Positions 11,216-20,790 of a DNA stretch of 64,000 bases are shown here, piece after piece (the stretch's first letter is position 1; each line of letters opens with the position of its first letter). The translations under genes and the position numbers were made by a program. The notes under the pieces were generated by a model that was not told where the DNA came from, ran no database searches, and saw nothing but the letters and a program-made list of their open reading frames with translations. The DNA lies in NCBI GenBank assembly GCA_029215795.1, contig JARDYH010000004.1:214188517-214252516 (forward strand), read 5' to 3'. The DNA is from Anniella stebbinsi. Lineage: Eukaryota; Chordata; Lepidosauria; Squamata; Anniellidae.

Positions 11216-11327
11216 GGCAATTTCAAGCACATTCCAGTTCTTTCTGAGAACATAAACATTTGCCTTTCTGAATCTGACCAAGAGTCCATTCCAGCAGCAT
11301 TGTGTCGAACAGTGGCCAGCCAGCTGC

Positions 11328-11425
11328 TTATTTATGTATTTATCTATTAGCCATATTTATACACTGCTTCTCATTTGAAGCAAATCCTGAAGCAGTTTAC
11401 AAAAGAATAAAAACAAACAAAAACT
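11328..11425 (-). mobile_element. LINE 3' tail fragment
   Basis: The + strand reads 'ttatttatgtatttatctat' 'tatacactgc' 'gaagcagtttacaaaagaat'. This is the inverted 3' end of an L2-group LINE, like that at 7895 and 11817 but shorter. Confidence 0.5.
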
Positions 11426-11815
11426 GTACACACACACAGAACATGTACACAGCACAATAATATAACGAGGCTGGTAACAAAGATAGCTCCCTGGCTGGGG
11501 AAAAGGCAAAGTAAACAGATCGCTTGGAGGCAAGAGAGGTGCAAAATCTCCAGCTGCCTAATTGCATGTACGACCCATTCTCTCCACCTACCCTGCTGCC
11601 ACCATTTCTCAGCTCAGTGCTTCATTCTGAGGGGTCTTTCCACAGAGTGGGTCATTGTGGACAAGGTGGCCCTGAAGATCACCTGTGCTGTCGTGGCACA
11701 GGTCATCTGTAGGGTCACTGTGACGACACCCCACATTTCCATCTCCCTATGTATGTTTGGTTTAGTATGTCTGGAGAGTGCGGAATGTTGGACTGAGTGG
11801 GTGTGGCTGACGATT
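11425..11815. other. No gene or clear repeat
   Basis: Apart from an AC-rich stretch near 11428-11440 I see nothing assignable. The open frame at 11524-11712 shows no family resemblance. Confidence 0.4.
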
Positions 11816-11816
11816 T

Positions 11817-12215
11817 ATTGATTTATTTGTTTATTTTGTTTTATTCCATTTATATACCACCCCATAGCCGAAGCTCTCTGGGCGGTTTACAAAATTAAAA
11901 ACACTGAACATTAAAAACACCAATATACAGAATTTAAAACCATAAAGCATAAAAACAAGTTATAATTACAATATCCTTTAAAACAACAATTCTGGGTCAA
12001 AGCACAACAACAACACAAAAACCCTCATTATATGCTGTTTAATGCCTGGGAGAAGAGGAAAGTCTTGACCTGGCGCCGAAAAGATAACAATGTTGGCACC
12101 AGGCGAGCCTCGTCAGGGAGATCATTCCATAATTGGGGGGGGGGCACCACTGAAAAGGCCCTCTCCCTTGTTGCCACCCTCCGTGCTTCCCTCCGTGCTG
12201 GGAAAGGGAGGGGGG
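11817..12215 (-). mobile_element. LINE-derived (L2 group) 3' fragment
   Basis: On the + strand the order is 'ttgatttatttgtttatttt', 'tatataccaccccatagccg', 'ctctgggcggtttacaaaat', an A-rich UTR, then 'ggaaagtcttgacctggcgc' and 'ccactgaaaaggccctctcc'. This is the inverted end of an L2-group LINE, with the reverse transcriptase tail broken by a G run at 12137-12145. Confidence 0.7.
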
Positions 12216-12221
12216 AGGAGT

Positions 12222-12570
12222 ATATATAGTGTGAGGGAGTGTTTTCGATTATCTTAACGTCTTATCATTTTATTGTCTTGGTTGTGTAGAGGATAGCTGT
12301 GTGTGTTCTAGTCAGGAGTGTATGAAGAGATTATAAAGATTTAAGATTATTAGTAAGAATATTAGAAGTGTTAAGAATAGGCAGGCGTTAAATTGATTTG
12401 AAAGAACTGTTAACAGCAATAAACATTTTCTTTTATTTTTGCTACCACAAGCCACGTGTCAGCTTGGATTTGTAACCTGCTCTATAAGTTTAATAAAGAA
12501 ACACATTTCATTACACTCTCAGCCAACATACTCACAGGAGAACCTTATTCAAAACCCTTAACACCCTTTT
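12222..12570 (+). mobile_element. Possible LTR remnant
   Basis: It contains 'aacagcaataaacattttct' near 12410 and 'aagtttaataaagaaacaca' near 12487, which resemble poly(A) signals in the R/U5 part of an LTR. It could start at the 'tgtgagggagtgttttcg' near 12230 and end in 'cattaca' near 12516. I find no target duplication, so this is weak. Confidence 0.3.
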
Positions 12571-12849
12571 CCCCTCTGCTATAAGGGAAAAGTGGTGCGG
12601 CTTTTACCCTTCCCTCAGGTATTTAAGTGGTGGTGCTTAGCTTGAGAGAGGTGTGTTCATCTAGGCCTAGTGTTTGAGGCTGTGGCAGCACAGTCACCTT
12701 TCCCATAATGCCTTTCTCTGTCTCTGGGGAAGGATCCCCTTGGAGCGAGGCATTTGGCTCTGGAGAGCTGCGCTGGCTACTTTCCTGCTATGGCATTTCC
12801 ACAGTAGGAGAGCTGCCAGCATGGCTGTCCATGAGAGCCTACTCATCCG

Positions 12850-13395
12850 ATGTCTCTTTGGGCCTCTCTACACCTACAGGTATAGAAGGACGATCCTTCC
12901 AGGATCGTCGCCCAGTTTCCATACAGGAAGCACGATGCCGCGGAAGCAAGCAAGGATGTCGCGGCCACCAATTTTAATTTTTGAAGTAGAGGGGCCATTC
13001 GCACAAGAATGAGGCCCCTCTCCATTGAAAAAGGTACATGAAACCCCCCAAAATTGCGGCCCTTACACAAACACCCCACCATCCCACAGATGGCGAAAAT
13101 GCAGCCCTCCTGTCCCCTGATGGGCACAGAGCCATGCGGCGTGGCTCCATGCCCGTTTGTGGTGCCATGCTTACTCGCGAGTAAGCAGGCACCAAGCTAA
13201 TGGGCAGCCACACCTCCCACGGTCTCAGGACAGTCCCGGGACCGCTGGAAGATTAGGGTTTTCCCAGTGTTTCTTTATCCCTGGGAAAACCCGTGCCCGT
13301 CCCCCCCCCCCCCAACTCTGAAATCCATTTGGATGCACAGGGAGCAGCCATGGACAACCCTGGGGGAAAAGGCCGGTGTAGAAATGGCCTTTGTC
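12850..13395. mobile_element. GC-rich foldback element, about 540 bp
   Basis: The left end 'gggcctctctacacctacag' and right end 'ggccggtgtagaaatggcct' are imperfect inverted repeats. The interior holds 'ccaggatcgtcgcccagttt' and 'aggaagcacgatgccgcgga', which recur in part at 27280-27420. A 13-base C run lies at 13301-13313. The open frames in it on both strands look non-coding. Confidence 0.5.
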
Positions 13396-13964
13396 TCCCA
13401 GTTTGGCAGATGAAAGTTTTGCCTCTTGCTCTAGAAGTGGCCATAGACAAACTAATAAGCTTCATTTGGTGACCACAGATTACCTGCACAGGTTGAGTGT
13501 GGAATTAAGCAATGCGTTATAGTGAATATTAGGCTGCCGTGAAGCAAGAAGCCCTTTTAATGTAGCTGAAATCCTCAAACCCTCAGGGGGTATTGGATAA
13601 AAATGCTGTGTTTCATAGCTGTTTGCATGTCAAGGACAAACTGTTAATAGATCCTCCGTTTCATATCATGAGCCCAGAGTGCAGAGGGATTGGAATTCTT
13701 AATTTTATTTTGATGATGGGTATAGCACAGGCGCAGTGGGGAAATTATGCAGATGGCTACAAAAATAGGAGACTTTAATGAGACCATTCAGACATACAAC
13801 CATGCAGTTGATAGTAAAGTTATCTTGGCTTGTTTTGCTAATTTTTGCAAAGAGGCAAGTCTGCTGATTTCCTTCTTTCATTTAGAAATGGATGAGATTA
13901 CAGGGTTTGGAGGGGTTTTGGGGAGGGGCAGCCTCAAAGACAAAAAGACTGACGCAATATATAT

Positions 13965-14207
13965 TGGCTGAATTCGGACAACACGATAGTCAATGGTGGG
14001 GTAATAATCAACTTTACAGTTGTTCATCTTGGGAGTACTCCCCACACAACATGGTAATAAATAATCAACTGTGGTGTGGATTAGGATCAGCGCTGAGTTG
14101 ACTATGGCAGCATTCGGACGACACAATAGTCAATACAACTGACAACTGTTTCCCCCACCCACCCACCCACCAGTTGCTTATTGTGTCGTCCAAATTCAGC
14201 CATTGAG
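13965..14207. mobile_element. Foldback element with GGCTGAATTCGGAC-type ends
   Basis: The left end is 'ggctgaattcggacaacacg' (13967) and the right end 'tgtcgtccaaattcagcc' (14186-14203) is its reverse complement with few changes. An internal third copy, 'cattcggacgacacaatagt', begins near 14110. The flanks read ATT on both sides, a possible 3-bp target duplication. The element inside the LTR at 19186-19672 is related. Confidence 0.6.
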
Positions 14208-14254
14208 TATTAGGTTTATAAATTCCACTATTCCAGGGGCACAGAACAGACTAA

Positions 14255-14345
14255 GGCTGCAATCCTAAATACACTCGATTTGGAAGTAAGTCCCATTGAA
14301 GTCATCGAGACTTGCTTCTGATTGCATTGGATTGGGCTGTACAGC
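14255..14345. repeat. Short interspersed palindromic repeat
   Basis: It is the same short repeat as at 8440 and 58070: 'gctgcaatcctaaatacact', 'ggaagtaagtcccattgaag', 'acttgcttctgattgcattg'. Confidence 0.5.
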
Positions 14346-14659
14346 TACAATCCTGAAAACAAACTGCACTGAACATAGTATGACTGAGATATTGATCTTC
14401 CAAGCAGGGTCCATGTGCATACAGTGACAAGATTATATGCATTTTGAATATTTATACTGTAGGCTAGCAAACAGACTTCAATCACAACAGATGCAGGCAA
14501 TGGTAGAAAGGAATATTTAAACAAAATAATGAAAATGCACAGTACAAGTGAAAGTGCATGCGTTTTAACAAAATCACCTTGCGGAGTATGCTTCAGGTAG
14601 ATTATCAGTTGATGAAACTTATCAGTCAGGTGAAATCATTGTGTGTGTAAGTGTGTGTG

Positions 14660-14686
14660 TGCATATATATATATATATATATATAC
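14660..14686. repeat. (AT)n microsatellite
   Basis: A run of alternating A and T of about 22 bases, preceded by TG-rich sequence from 14640. Confidence 0.85.
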
Positions 14687-14817
14687 ACTAATCTGTTCCT
14701 GGACTTTGAACTCTGCAGCTATTTTGCAGAAACAAAGGCTTGTGATGGCTGGTATTCTAATCACAGATATTGAGTTACTTATTAAATCTGCAAAACTCTT
14801 GCACCAAAGTTAGTAAC

Positions 14818-14818
<1 letters not shown>

Positions 14819-14853
<35 letters not shown>

Positions 14854-14884
14854 CACTGGGGTTGGGTGGGTGGGTAGGTAGGTA
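14819..14884. repeat. (TG)n and (GGTA)n microsatellites
   Basis: About 16 TG dinucleotides, followed by G/T-rich sequence and a short GGTA repeat ('ggtaggtaggtagg'). Confidence 0.85.
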
Positions 14885-14929
14885 GGAATAAGCATTTTGG
14901 AAATGTTATTTGTTTACATAGAAATGTAT

Positions 14930-15310
14930 ATCCTGTTCCTGCCCAACAAAGCGGAGGTGCCTCGGTTAAATAAAATCAGTAAACCAACACTCAACATCCT
15001 CAACAACAACAAAACCTACGCAAAAACAAGCCACTGAAACACAGAAAACAGCAATGAAACAGTAAAACTGACAAAGCTAAAAAGGGCCAAGCCTAAAGAA
15101 GACAAATCTGGGCTGCAGAAAGATCAAAGCCTCCTTGGAAAAGAAGTGTTTTTTTCAGAGATCGATGGAACACTGGCTAAGAGGGAGAAAGCATAAGCTC
15201 CTGGGTCAGGGAAGTCCACATTCTTGGTGCCACAGCTGAAAAGGCCCTCACAGTTGCTAGGGATACATAAATCTCTGGAGACAAAGGGGCTGTTCAAAGG
15301 ACCCCACCAG
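14930..15310 (-). mobile_element. LINE-derived (L2 group) 3' fragment, degenerate
   Basis: On the + strand: 'gtatatcctgttcctgccca', an A-rich UTR with 'aaaacagcaatgaaacagta', then 'agccacagctgaaaaggccc'-like sequence near 15225-15250. It has the same layout as the copies at 7895 and 11817, but more decayed. Confidence 0.5.
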
Positions 15311-15394
15311 ATGGCTTCAGAGAGTACCTAGATTCATACGGGGAAGAAAAGAGGGGTCCCTTAGGAACAGTGGTCTTAAGCCATTTTTTAGCCT

Positions 15395-15660
15395 CTTCAG
15401 TGCTGGCTTTTAAAGAGAGCTTAAAAACCCATTTATTCCGAGCTGCTTTTAATTAAGATGCAGAACCTTTTAATGTTTTATATTGCTCCTGGTTTTAAAC
15501 TGCGCTTCCTAGCTGTTTAAATTAATAATGAGTGCTGGCTTTTGAAATGTTTCAAGGGCTGCATCAACTTGGATTGTATCTCATTGGAATGATGTTTTAT
15601 CCTCTTTATGGAAGCTGCCTAGAGAGGGCTTTGTTTTTTATTTAAAATAAATAATTTAAT
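15395..15660 (+). mobile_element. L2-type LINE 3' end
   Basis: The last codons of the reverse transcriptase tail are seen in 'gagagcttaaaaacccattt' (K-L-K-T-H-L-F). They are followed by a 3' UTR of 'ttttaatgttttatattgct' and a tail 'atttaaaataaataatttaa'. Only the last few hundred bases remain. Confidence 0.65.
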
Positions 15661-15935
15661 TCAGTATAATCACCATTAGCCGGCATGTTGAATTGCATCA
15701 GGAAACAAACCGGCAACCAGCAAGGGAATATTATGTCTACTTTCCCAAATAGTTTGGGCTGGTAAGATGGCTGGCTGACTCCCCATAGACTGCAGATTGG
15801 AACTCTCCATTGAAAGGGCTGCTGGGCTGGTGTTCCGCCAAATAGATGCCGTACAAGTTCATTCATACATATCAGGAGTGTTGAACCTCTTTCAGCCAGA
15901 GAGCCAAATTCATTTTCGGAGAAAATCTCAGGGGC

Positions 15936-15943
15936 CTCATTTT
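15936..15943 (+). repeat. Target duplication CTCATTTT, left copy
   Basis: This 8-base sequence is repeated exactly at 18800-18807, directly outside the TAGGG...CCCTA ends of the palindromic element. An 8-bp duplication is the hallmark of the hAT superfamily. Confidence 0.9.
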
Positions 15944-15961
15944 TAGGGATGTGCACTGACC

Positions 15962-16057
15962 CCCCGGATCGGATTGGATAGCGGATCGGAATCGGACCTG
16001 GGGGGTCGGATCGGATCGGATCGGATCGGAGGCTGGTCGGATCGGATCGGACCAGAT
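15962..16057 (+). repeat. (GGATC)n pentamer array, left end
   Basis: Repeats of GGATC with interruptions ('ggatcggatcggatcgg' type). The + strand unit is GGATC, the same as in the right-hand array, so this part does not obey the inversion that relates the two arms. Confidence 0.85.
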
Positions 16058-17255
16058 GTCCGATCCGGATCGGACGCCATTTTGAATGCTTTTTCCCATA
16101 GCCAAGTATTGTTTTACAAAAACGCCTATAACTTTTTCATTTTTAAAGATAGAAGGATGAAACTTGGGCACATTGTAGACTGGTTAGGGGTAGTTATCTG
16201 TGAGAAATTTCAGAAAGATTGGTGCATGCATTTTGTGGCAATTAATTTTTTAATAAATACCCAGGAATGCCTATAACTTTGTCATTTTTAAAGTTACACA
16301 CATGAAACTTTGCCACATTGTAGGGGGTACCTTGGGACCTATGTGTGTGAAATTTCAGAAACGTAGGTGCTTGTCTTGTGTGGCAATTAATTTTTAGAAA
16401 AATGGGTAGTAGTGGGGTAAATACAGTTACGCCTCCCATTTTTTTATTTTTGAAGATACAAACAGGAAACTTGGGCACATTACAGGTACCACTTGCCTTG
16501 ATATGTGTGTGAAATTTCAGAAACATTGGAGCTTTCCTTGTGTGGCAATTAATTTTTGAAACAATGAGGAAAGAAACACCTATAACTTTGTCATTTTTAA
16601 AGTTACACACATGAAACTTTGCCACATTGTAGGTGGTACCTTGGGACCCATGTGTGTGAAATTTCGGAAACGTAGGTGCTTGCCTTGTGTGGCAATTAAT
16701 TTTTTAATAAATACCCAGGAATGCCTATAACTTTGTCATTTTTAAAGTTACACACATGAAACTTTGCCACATTGTAGGCGGTACCTTGGGACCTATGTGT
16801 GTGAAATTTCGGAAACGTAGGTGCTTGCCTTGTGTGGCAATTAATTTTAGAAAAATGGGTAGTGGTGGGGTAAATACAGTTACGCCTCCCACTTTTTTAT
16901 TTTTGAAGATACAAACAGGAAACATGGGCACATTACAGGTACCACTTGGCTTGATATGTGTGTAAAATTTCAGACAGCTGGGTCCAGGCATGTGGTGGCA
17001 AGGTATTTTTGAAACAATGAGGAAAGAAACGCCTATAACTTTTTTATTTTAAAAGTTAGAAGTCTGAACATTGCTCACTTTGTAGATGGGTTAGGGGTAG
17101 ATATGTGTCAGAAATTTCAGAATGATAGGTCCAGGCATTTGATGGCTATGGAATTTTTAAATTACATGTTTCAAAAAAATTTCTACAGAGGCCAGGTCTT
17201 CCCCTCCCGCTTCCCGCGAAGAAAAGGAAACACTCTCTCGTCTCGATCCCTTTGA
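16058..17255 (+). repeat. Left arm of giant palindrome (seven ~150-bp tandem units)
   Basis: Units begin near 16123, 16269, 16431, 16578, 16724, 16886 and 17031, each at a 'gcctataactttttcatttt'-like or 'gcctcccattttttta'-like start. Spacings are about 146, 162, 147, 146, 162 and 145 bases. Each unit then runs through 'acatgaaactt-g-cacattg', 'gtgtgtgaaatttcagaaac' and 'tgtggcaattaattttt'. The 146/162/147 pattern occurs twice, a higher-order repeat of about 455 bp. Confidence 0.85.
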
Positions 17256-17358
17256 TCCTTGGTAGTATCCATTACAGGGCTCGTGTCTGCTTGAGTACAA
17301 AGTGAAAGCAGACACGAGCCCTGTAATGGATACTACCAAGGATCAAAGGGATCGAGAC
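17240..17358. repeat. Perfect 53-bp hairpin in the palindrome spacer
   Basis: Bases 17240-17292 are the exact reverse complement of 17306-17358, leaving a 13-base loop (17293-17305). Part of the same sequence ('cacgagccctgtaatggata') occurs a third time near 17444-17463, next to the right arm. Confidence 0.9.
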
Positions 17359-17475
17359 CAGAGTGATCCTTCCTTGCACGCATGGCTGCAAAACTCAGCT
17401 AGGCTCAGCCGTTCTGCTTGAAAAGTGAAAGGAGGAAAGGAAACACGAGCCCTGTAATGGATACTACTAGCAACT

Positions 17476-18673
17476 TCAAAGGGATCGAGACGAGAGAGTG
17501 TTTCCTTTTCTTCGCGGGAAGCGGGAGGGGAAGACCTGGCCTCTGTAGAAATTTTTTTGAAACATGTAATTTAAAAATTCCATAGCCATCAAATGCCTGG
17601 ACCTATCATTCTGAAATTTCTGACACATATCTACCCCTAACCCATCTACAAAGTGAGCAATGTTCAGACTTCTAACTTTTAAAATAAAAAAGTTATAGGC
17701 GTTTCTTTCCTCATTGTTTCAAAAATACCTTGCCACCACATGCCTGGACCCAGCTGTCTGAAATTTTACACACATATCAAGCCAAGTGGTACCTGTAATG
17801 TGCCCATGTTTCCTGTTTGTATCTTCAAAAATAAAAAAGTGGGAGGCGTAACTGTATTTACCCCACCACTACCCATTTTTCTAAAATTAATTGCCACACA
17901 AGGCAAGCACCTACGTTTCCGAAATTTCACACACATAGGTCCCAAGGTACCGCCTACAATGTGGCAAAGTTTCATGTGTGTAACTTTAAAAATGACAAAG
18001 TTATAGGCATTCCTGGGTATTTATTAAAAAATTAATTGCCACACAAGGCAAGCACCTACGTTTCCGAAATTTCACACACATGGGTCCCAAGGTACCACCT
18101 ACAATGTGGCAAAGTTTCATGTGTGTAACTTTAAAAATGACAAAGTTATAGGTGTTTCTTTCCTCATTGTTTCAAAAATTAATTGCCACACAAGGAAAGC
18201 TCCAATGTTTCTGAAATTTCACACACATATCAAGGCAAGTGGTACCTGTAATGTGCCCAAGTTTCCTGTTTGTATCTTCAAAAATAAAAAAATGGGAGGC
18301 GTAACTGTATTTACCCCACTACTACCCATTTTTCTAAAAATTAATTGCCACACAAGACAAGCACCTACGTTTCTGAAATTTCACACACATAGGTCCCAAG
18401 GTACCCCCTACAATGTGGCAAAGTTTCATGTGTGTAACTTTAAAAATGACAAAGTTATAGGCATTCCTGGGTATTTATTAAAAAATTAATTGCCACAAAA
18501 TGCATGCACCAATCTTTCTGAAATTTCTCACAGATAACTACCCCTAACCAGTCTACAATGTGCCCAAGTTTCATCCTTCTATCTTTAAAAATGAAAAAGT
18601 TATAGGCGTTTTTGTAAAACAATACTTGGCTATGGGAAAAAGCATTCAAAATGGCGTCCGATCCGGATCGGAC
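17476..18673 (-). repeat. Right arm of giant palindrome
   Basis: Reverse complement of 16058-17255. Open frames of 127, 88 and 69 codons in the left arm recur with the same residues at the mirrored positions (for example 16242-16625 minus and 18106-18489 plus), which shows no frame-changing difference between the arms there. Confidence 0.88.
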
Positions 18674-18787
18674 CTCATCGGATCGGATCGGACCGGATCG
18701 GAGGTTGTCCGGATCGGATCGGATCGGATCGGATTTTCCCGATTTTGGGTCGGATCGGATTCGGATCGTGGATCGGATCCGATCCGA
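18674..18787 (+). repeat. (GGATC)n pentamer array, right end
   Basis: GGATC repeats with interruptions such as 'gattttcccgattttgggtc'. They run in the same strand orientation as the left array. Confidence 0.85.
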
Positions 18788-18799
18788 TGCACACCCCTA

Positions 18800-18807
18800 C
18801 TCATTTT
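18800..18807 (+). repeat. Target duplication CTCATTTT, right copy
   Basis: Exact match to 15936-15943. Confidence 0.9.
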
Positions 18808-18983
18808 AGTGGTGGATGGAGCTAAAGGCAAAATGGCTGGGACAAAATTCCAATAACAGCAGCATATTTTAACTTAAAGCTCTTACTGACAGTAACGTAA
18901 GTCTTAGGAGAAACATTTCAACTTTTTAGAATGGGAAAAAAACTGCACGAAAGGTGGGAAATCACCAAATGATTGGTAGGGAC

Positions 18984-20085
18984 TGTCATGATCAGGCTTA
19001 TTCCCCTTAGTGTGGGGGAAGGAGTTTCAAGCTATCAATCAGAATCAGATCCTGAACCAGAAGAAATAGAACTACAAATGTACCAGCGTACACAGGAAGC
19101 AGGGGAGGTGATTCTCCCAGGCTCTTCACCAGTCAGGGAGGAATCTTCCCCTGATCTTATCAGTGAAAACATTAACAGCCCAGAGGGTGAATTCGGACGA
19201 CGCTTTAGGCATTGGAGGGGGGGGGGAATAGCGTACTGACCGTGCGTTATTTTGGCTGCCCCGCGGCAGCACCTGCCACACTACATGTTGCCCCTCCCCC
19301 CATCACGTGGCTGAAAGTCCTGGCATCCTTCTGGGCTGCTGCGTCTCCTCCCTCCCACCTCCCTCAGTCCTCCGGCTGTATCCCAGCATGCACCGCAAGT
19401 TCTGCTGGCTGTATTGGAGCAGCCAGGGGTTATTTGGCTGCTCCAGCCGGCGAACTCTATGACCAAACAGAATAGTACACGGAGAGAGTGGGGTTCCCTC
19501 CACATGACACTTTAAACAACGGAGTTTGGGATAACAACTGAGCAGCCCGTTGTTTTTCTCCGTTGTTTAAGTGCCCCAAATAGCGTACTGTCAGTTGTGT
19601 GTGCATTGTGTGTTGCCCTTCACACTACACAATAAGGAACACAACTGATGATTGTTCCCCCCCCCCCCCCCAGTTGACCAGGCCAGAGCCTGTGGGAACT
19701 CAGCAATCCTCTGAGGGGGAAGGGACTTTTGAGTTGACTGATCCCAGAGTCCACTGCAGAGTCGAAAGGGCGGAGCTAAACGAAGGCGAGAGGGGATCAG
19801 CTCAGCTAGCTTCTCGCCAAAGGTCTTTTCAAAGGAATCCTCCCTGATGTTTAAGGGACTCAGGGAAAAGACCTTCCCTTTCATTGAAAGGGCAATTGTC
19901 TCGCTTAGTGTTTTAGCCTAGAGGAAAATTCCTAGTGTTTAAACACTCTTCAGATGCAAAGAGATGTTTATTTGCTGAATAAAGTTTTGTGGATTACTCA
20001 GCAGACCTCTTTATTGTCTTGGGGGAAAGGGATATGGTCATCTGGGGAATCCCAGTTAGCCATATTTCACCCTGAGGTGGGCCAG
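18984..20085 (+). mobile_element. LTR of a retroelement, interrupted by a foldback element
   Basis: It starts TGTCATGATCAGGC and carries a poly(A)-signal region 'gctgaataaagttttgtgga' near 19976-19997 followed by 'agcagacctctttattgtct'. The same blocks occur, inverted, in the LTR at 27899-28443, so both belong to one family. The 3' boundary is uncertain (CA near 20037 or 20076). The LTR is open for translation: an acidic segment with E-S-D-P-E-P-E-E (about 19038-19065) and, after the insertion, a segment beginning D-P-R-V near 19743, suggesting that the element's last gene runs into the LTR. No internal gag/pol region is present, so it is probably a solo LTR. Confidence 0.6.
19186..19672. mobile_element. 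Foldback element inserted in the LTR
   Basis: It begins 'ggtgaattcggacgacgctt' like the ends of the element at 13965. The interior has 'aatagcgtactgaccgtgcg' and an inverted or repeated 'aatagcgtactgtcagttgt'. A G run at 19217-19226 and a 15-base C run at 19657-19671 flank it. The right end appears truncated at 'ccccagttg'. Confidence 0.55.
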
Positions 20086-20119
20086 ATTTGGCCCACAGAC
20101 CTGAGGTTCAACACCCCTA

Positions 20120-20790
20120 ATATAAATGGTCTGGGCTGAATTAAAAGCCAAGGGGTTTTCCCTCCTCTCTTCTTCCAAATTTAGTGATTAAAGCATATGG
20201 AAACATTCCTTCTTCTTGTAATTTTTCATACATGGCACTATTTCTCAGGCTCCAGGCAGACAAGTGCAAGGGCACTGCAAACAGATAAATTAATATTAGA
20301 ACAACAGGCGCCTGCCAGTCCAAAGTACTCACCCATGGAAGAGGGCATCTGCCTTGCTTCTTGCTAATCTGCCTCTCCTGAGGATGGGTGATTCTGCTGT
20401 GTGCCTCACTTCTGATACAGAGACAAGCTGAATGTTCCACGTGCCCTTGGAGCGGCACACACAGAACAGGGACTCATTCAGAAGTCCTTGGAGTTGCCCA
20501 CTACGGCTGAGCTTGACTAATCACAAAATGTAACAGGTGAAGAACAGTTGGTTGGTTTTCATCTGCTGCTATCTTCAAATGATGCAGGGGTTTTTTTTTT
20601 GTTTTTTAAGTGATCGTTTGGTTCCCACTTACCAGGATGACCGCACCCACCAGATGAATTTTTGCATGTCCTGTGAATTGTACTTTTCTGAGAATACAAG
20701 AATGTAGTCTTTGCACTTGCCATCTTTTACTTTGCTTAATATATTTTTAAAAAGTAATGAAAATGGTTGCTAGCTGAACTTATTTTCTAT
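20120..20790. other. No gene or clear repeat
   Basis: No coding region is supported and no repeat family is recognised. A T run lies near 20590-20600. Confidence 0.4.

Larger units (their letters stand above)
15944..18799. mobile_element. 2856-bp palindromic hAT-like element
   Basis: The element starts TAGGGATGTGCA and ends TGCACACCCCTA, inverted termini with one mismatch, flanked by exact 8-bp copies of CTCATTTT. Arms of 1198 bp (16058-17255 and 17476-18673) are reverse complements, position x pairing with 34731-x without any indel. Every segment I compared by eye was identical. The arms hold about seven tandem units of ~146-162 bp. The 220-bp spacer carries its own 53-bp perfect hairpin. 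GGATC pentamer arrays sit between the arms and the termini. No transposase-like gene is visible, so any movement would need enzyme supplied by another hAT element. The longest open frames (127, 100 and 88 codons, mirrored in both arms) arise from the repeats and resemble no family I know. The family name is unknown to me. Confidence 0.85.
15873..20119. mobile_element. Outer hAT-type nonautonomous element carrying nested insertions
   Basis: The left end is 'caggagtgttgaacctcttt' (15873) and the right end 'gaggttcaacacccccta'-like (about 20103-20119; the actual bases are 'gaggttcaacacccc' then 'ta'). The ends are inverted copies. Flanks 15865-15872 (ATACATAT) and 20120-20127 (ATATAAAT) match at 6 of 8 positions, in line with the 8-bp target duplication of hAT elements. 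The original element is made of 15873-15943, 18808-18983 and roughly 20085-20119. The rest is later insertions: the palindromic element and an LTR. No transposase gene is present. Confidence 0.6.

Noticed and set aside
12222..12570. Complete solo LTR
   Set aside because: There are AATAAA-like blocks but no matching target duplication or convincing TG...CA limits, so it is listed only as a weak remnant.
16242..18489. Mirrored open frames of 127, 100, 88 and 69 codons in the palindrome arms as protein genes
   Set aside because: They follow the tandem repeat units, are duplicated only because the arms are inverted copies, resemble no family I know, and not all unit lengths keep frame.
15944..18799. 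CRISPR array or bacterial repeat system
   Set aside because: The window is vertebrate. The repeats are contiguous ~150-bp units without spacers.
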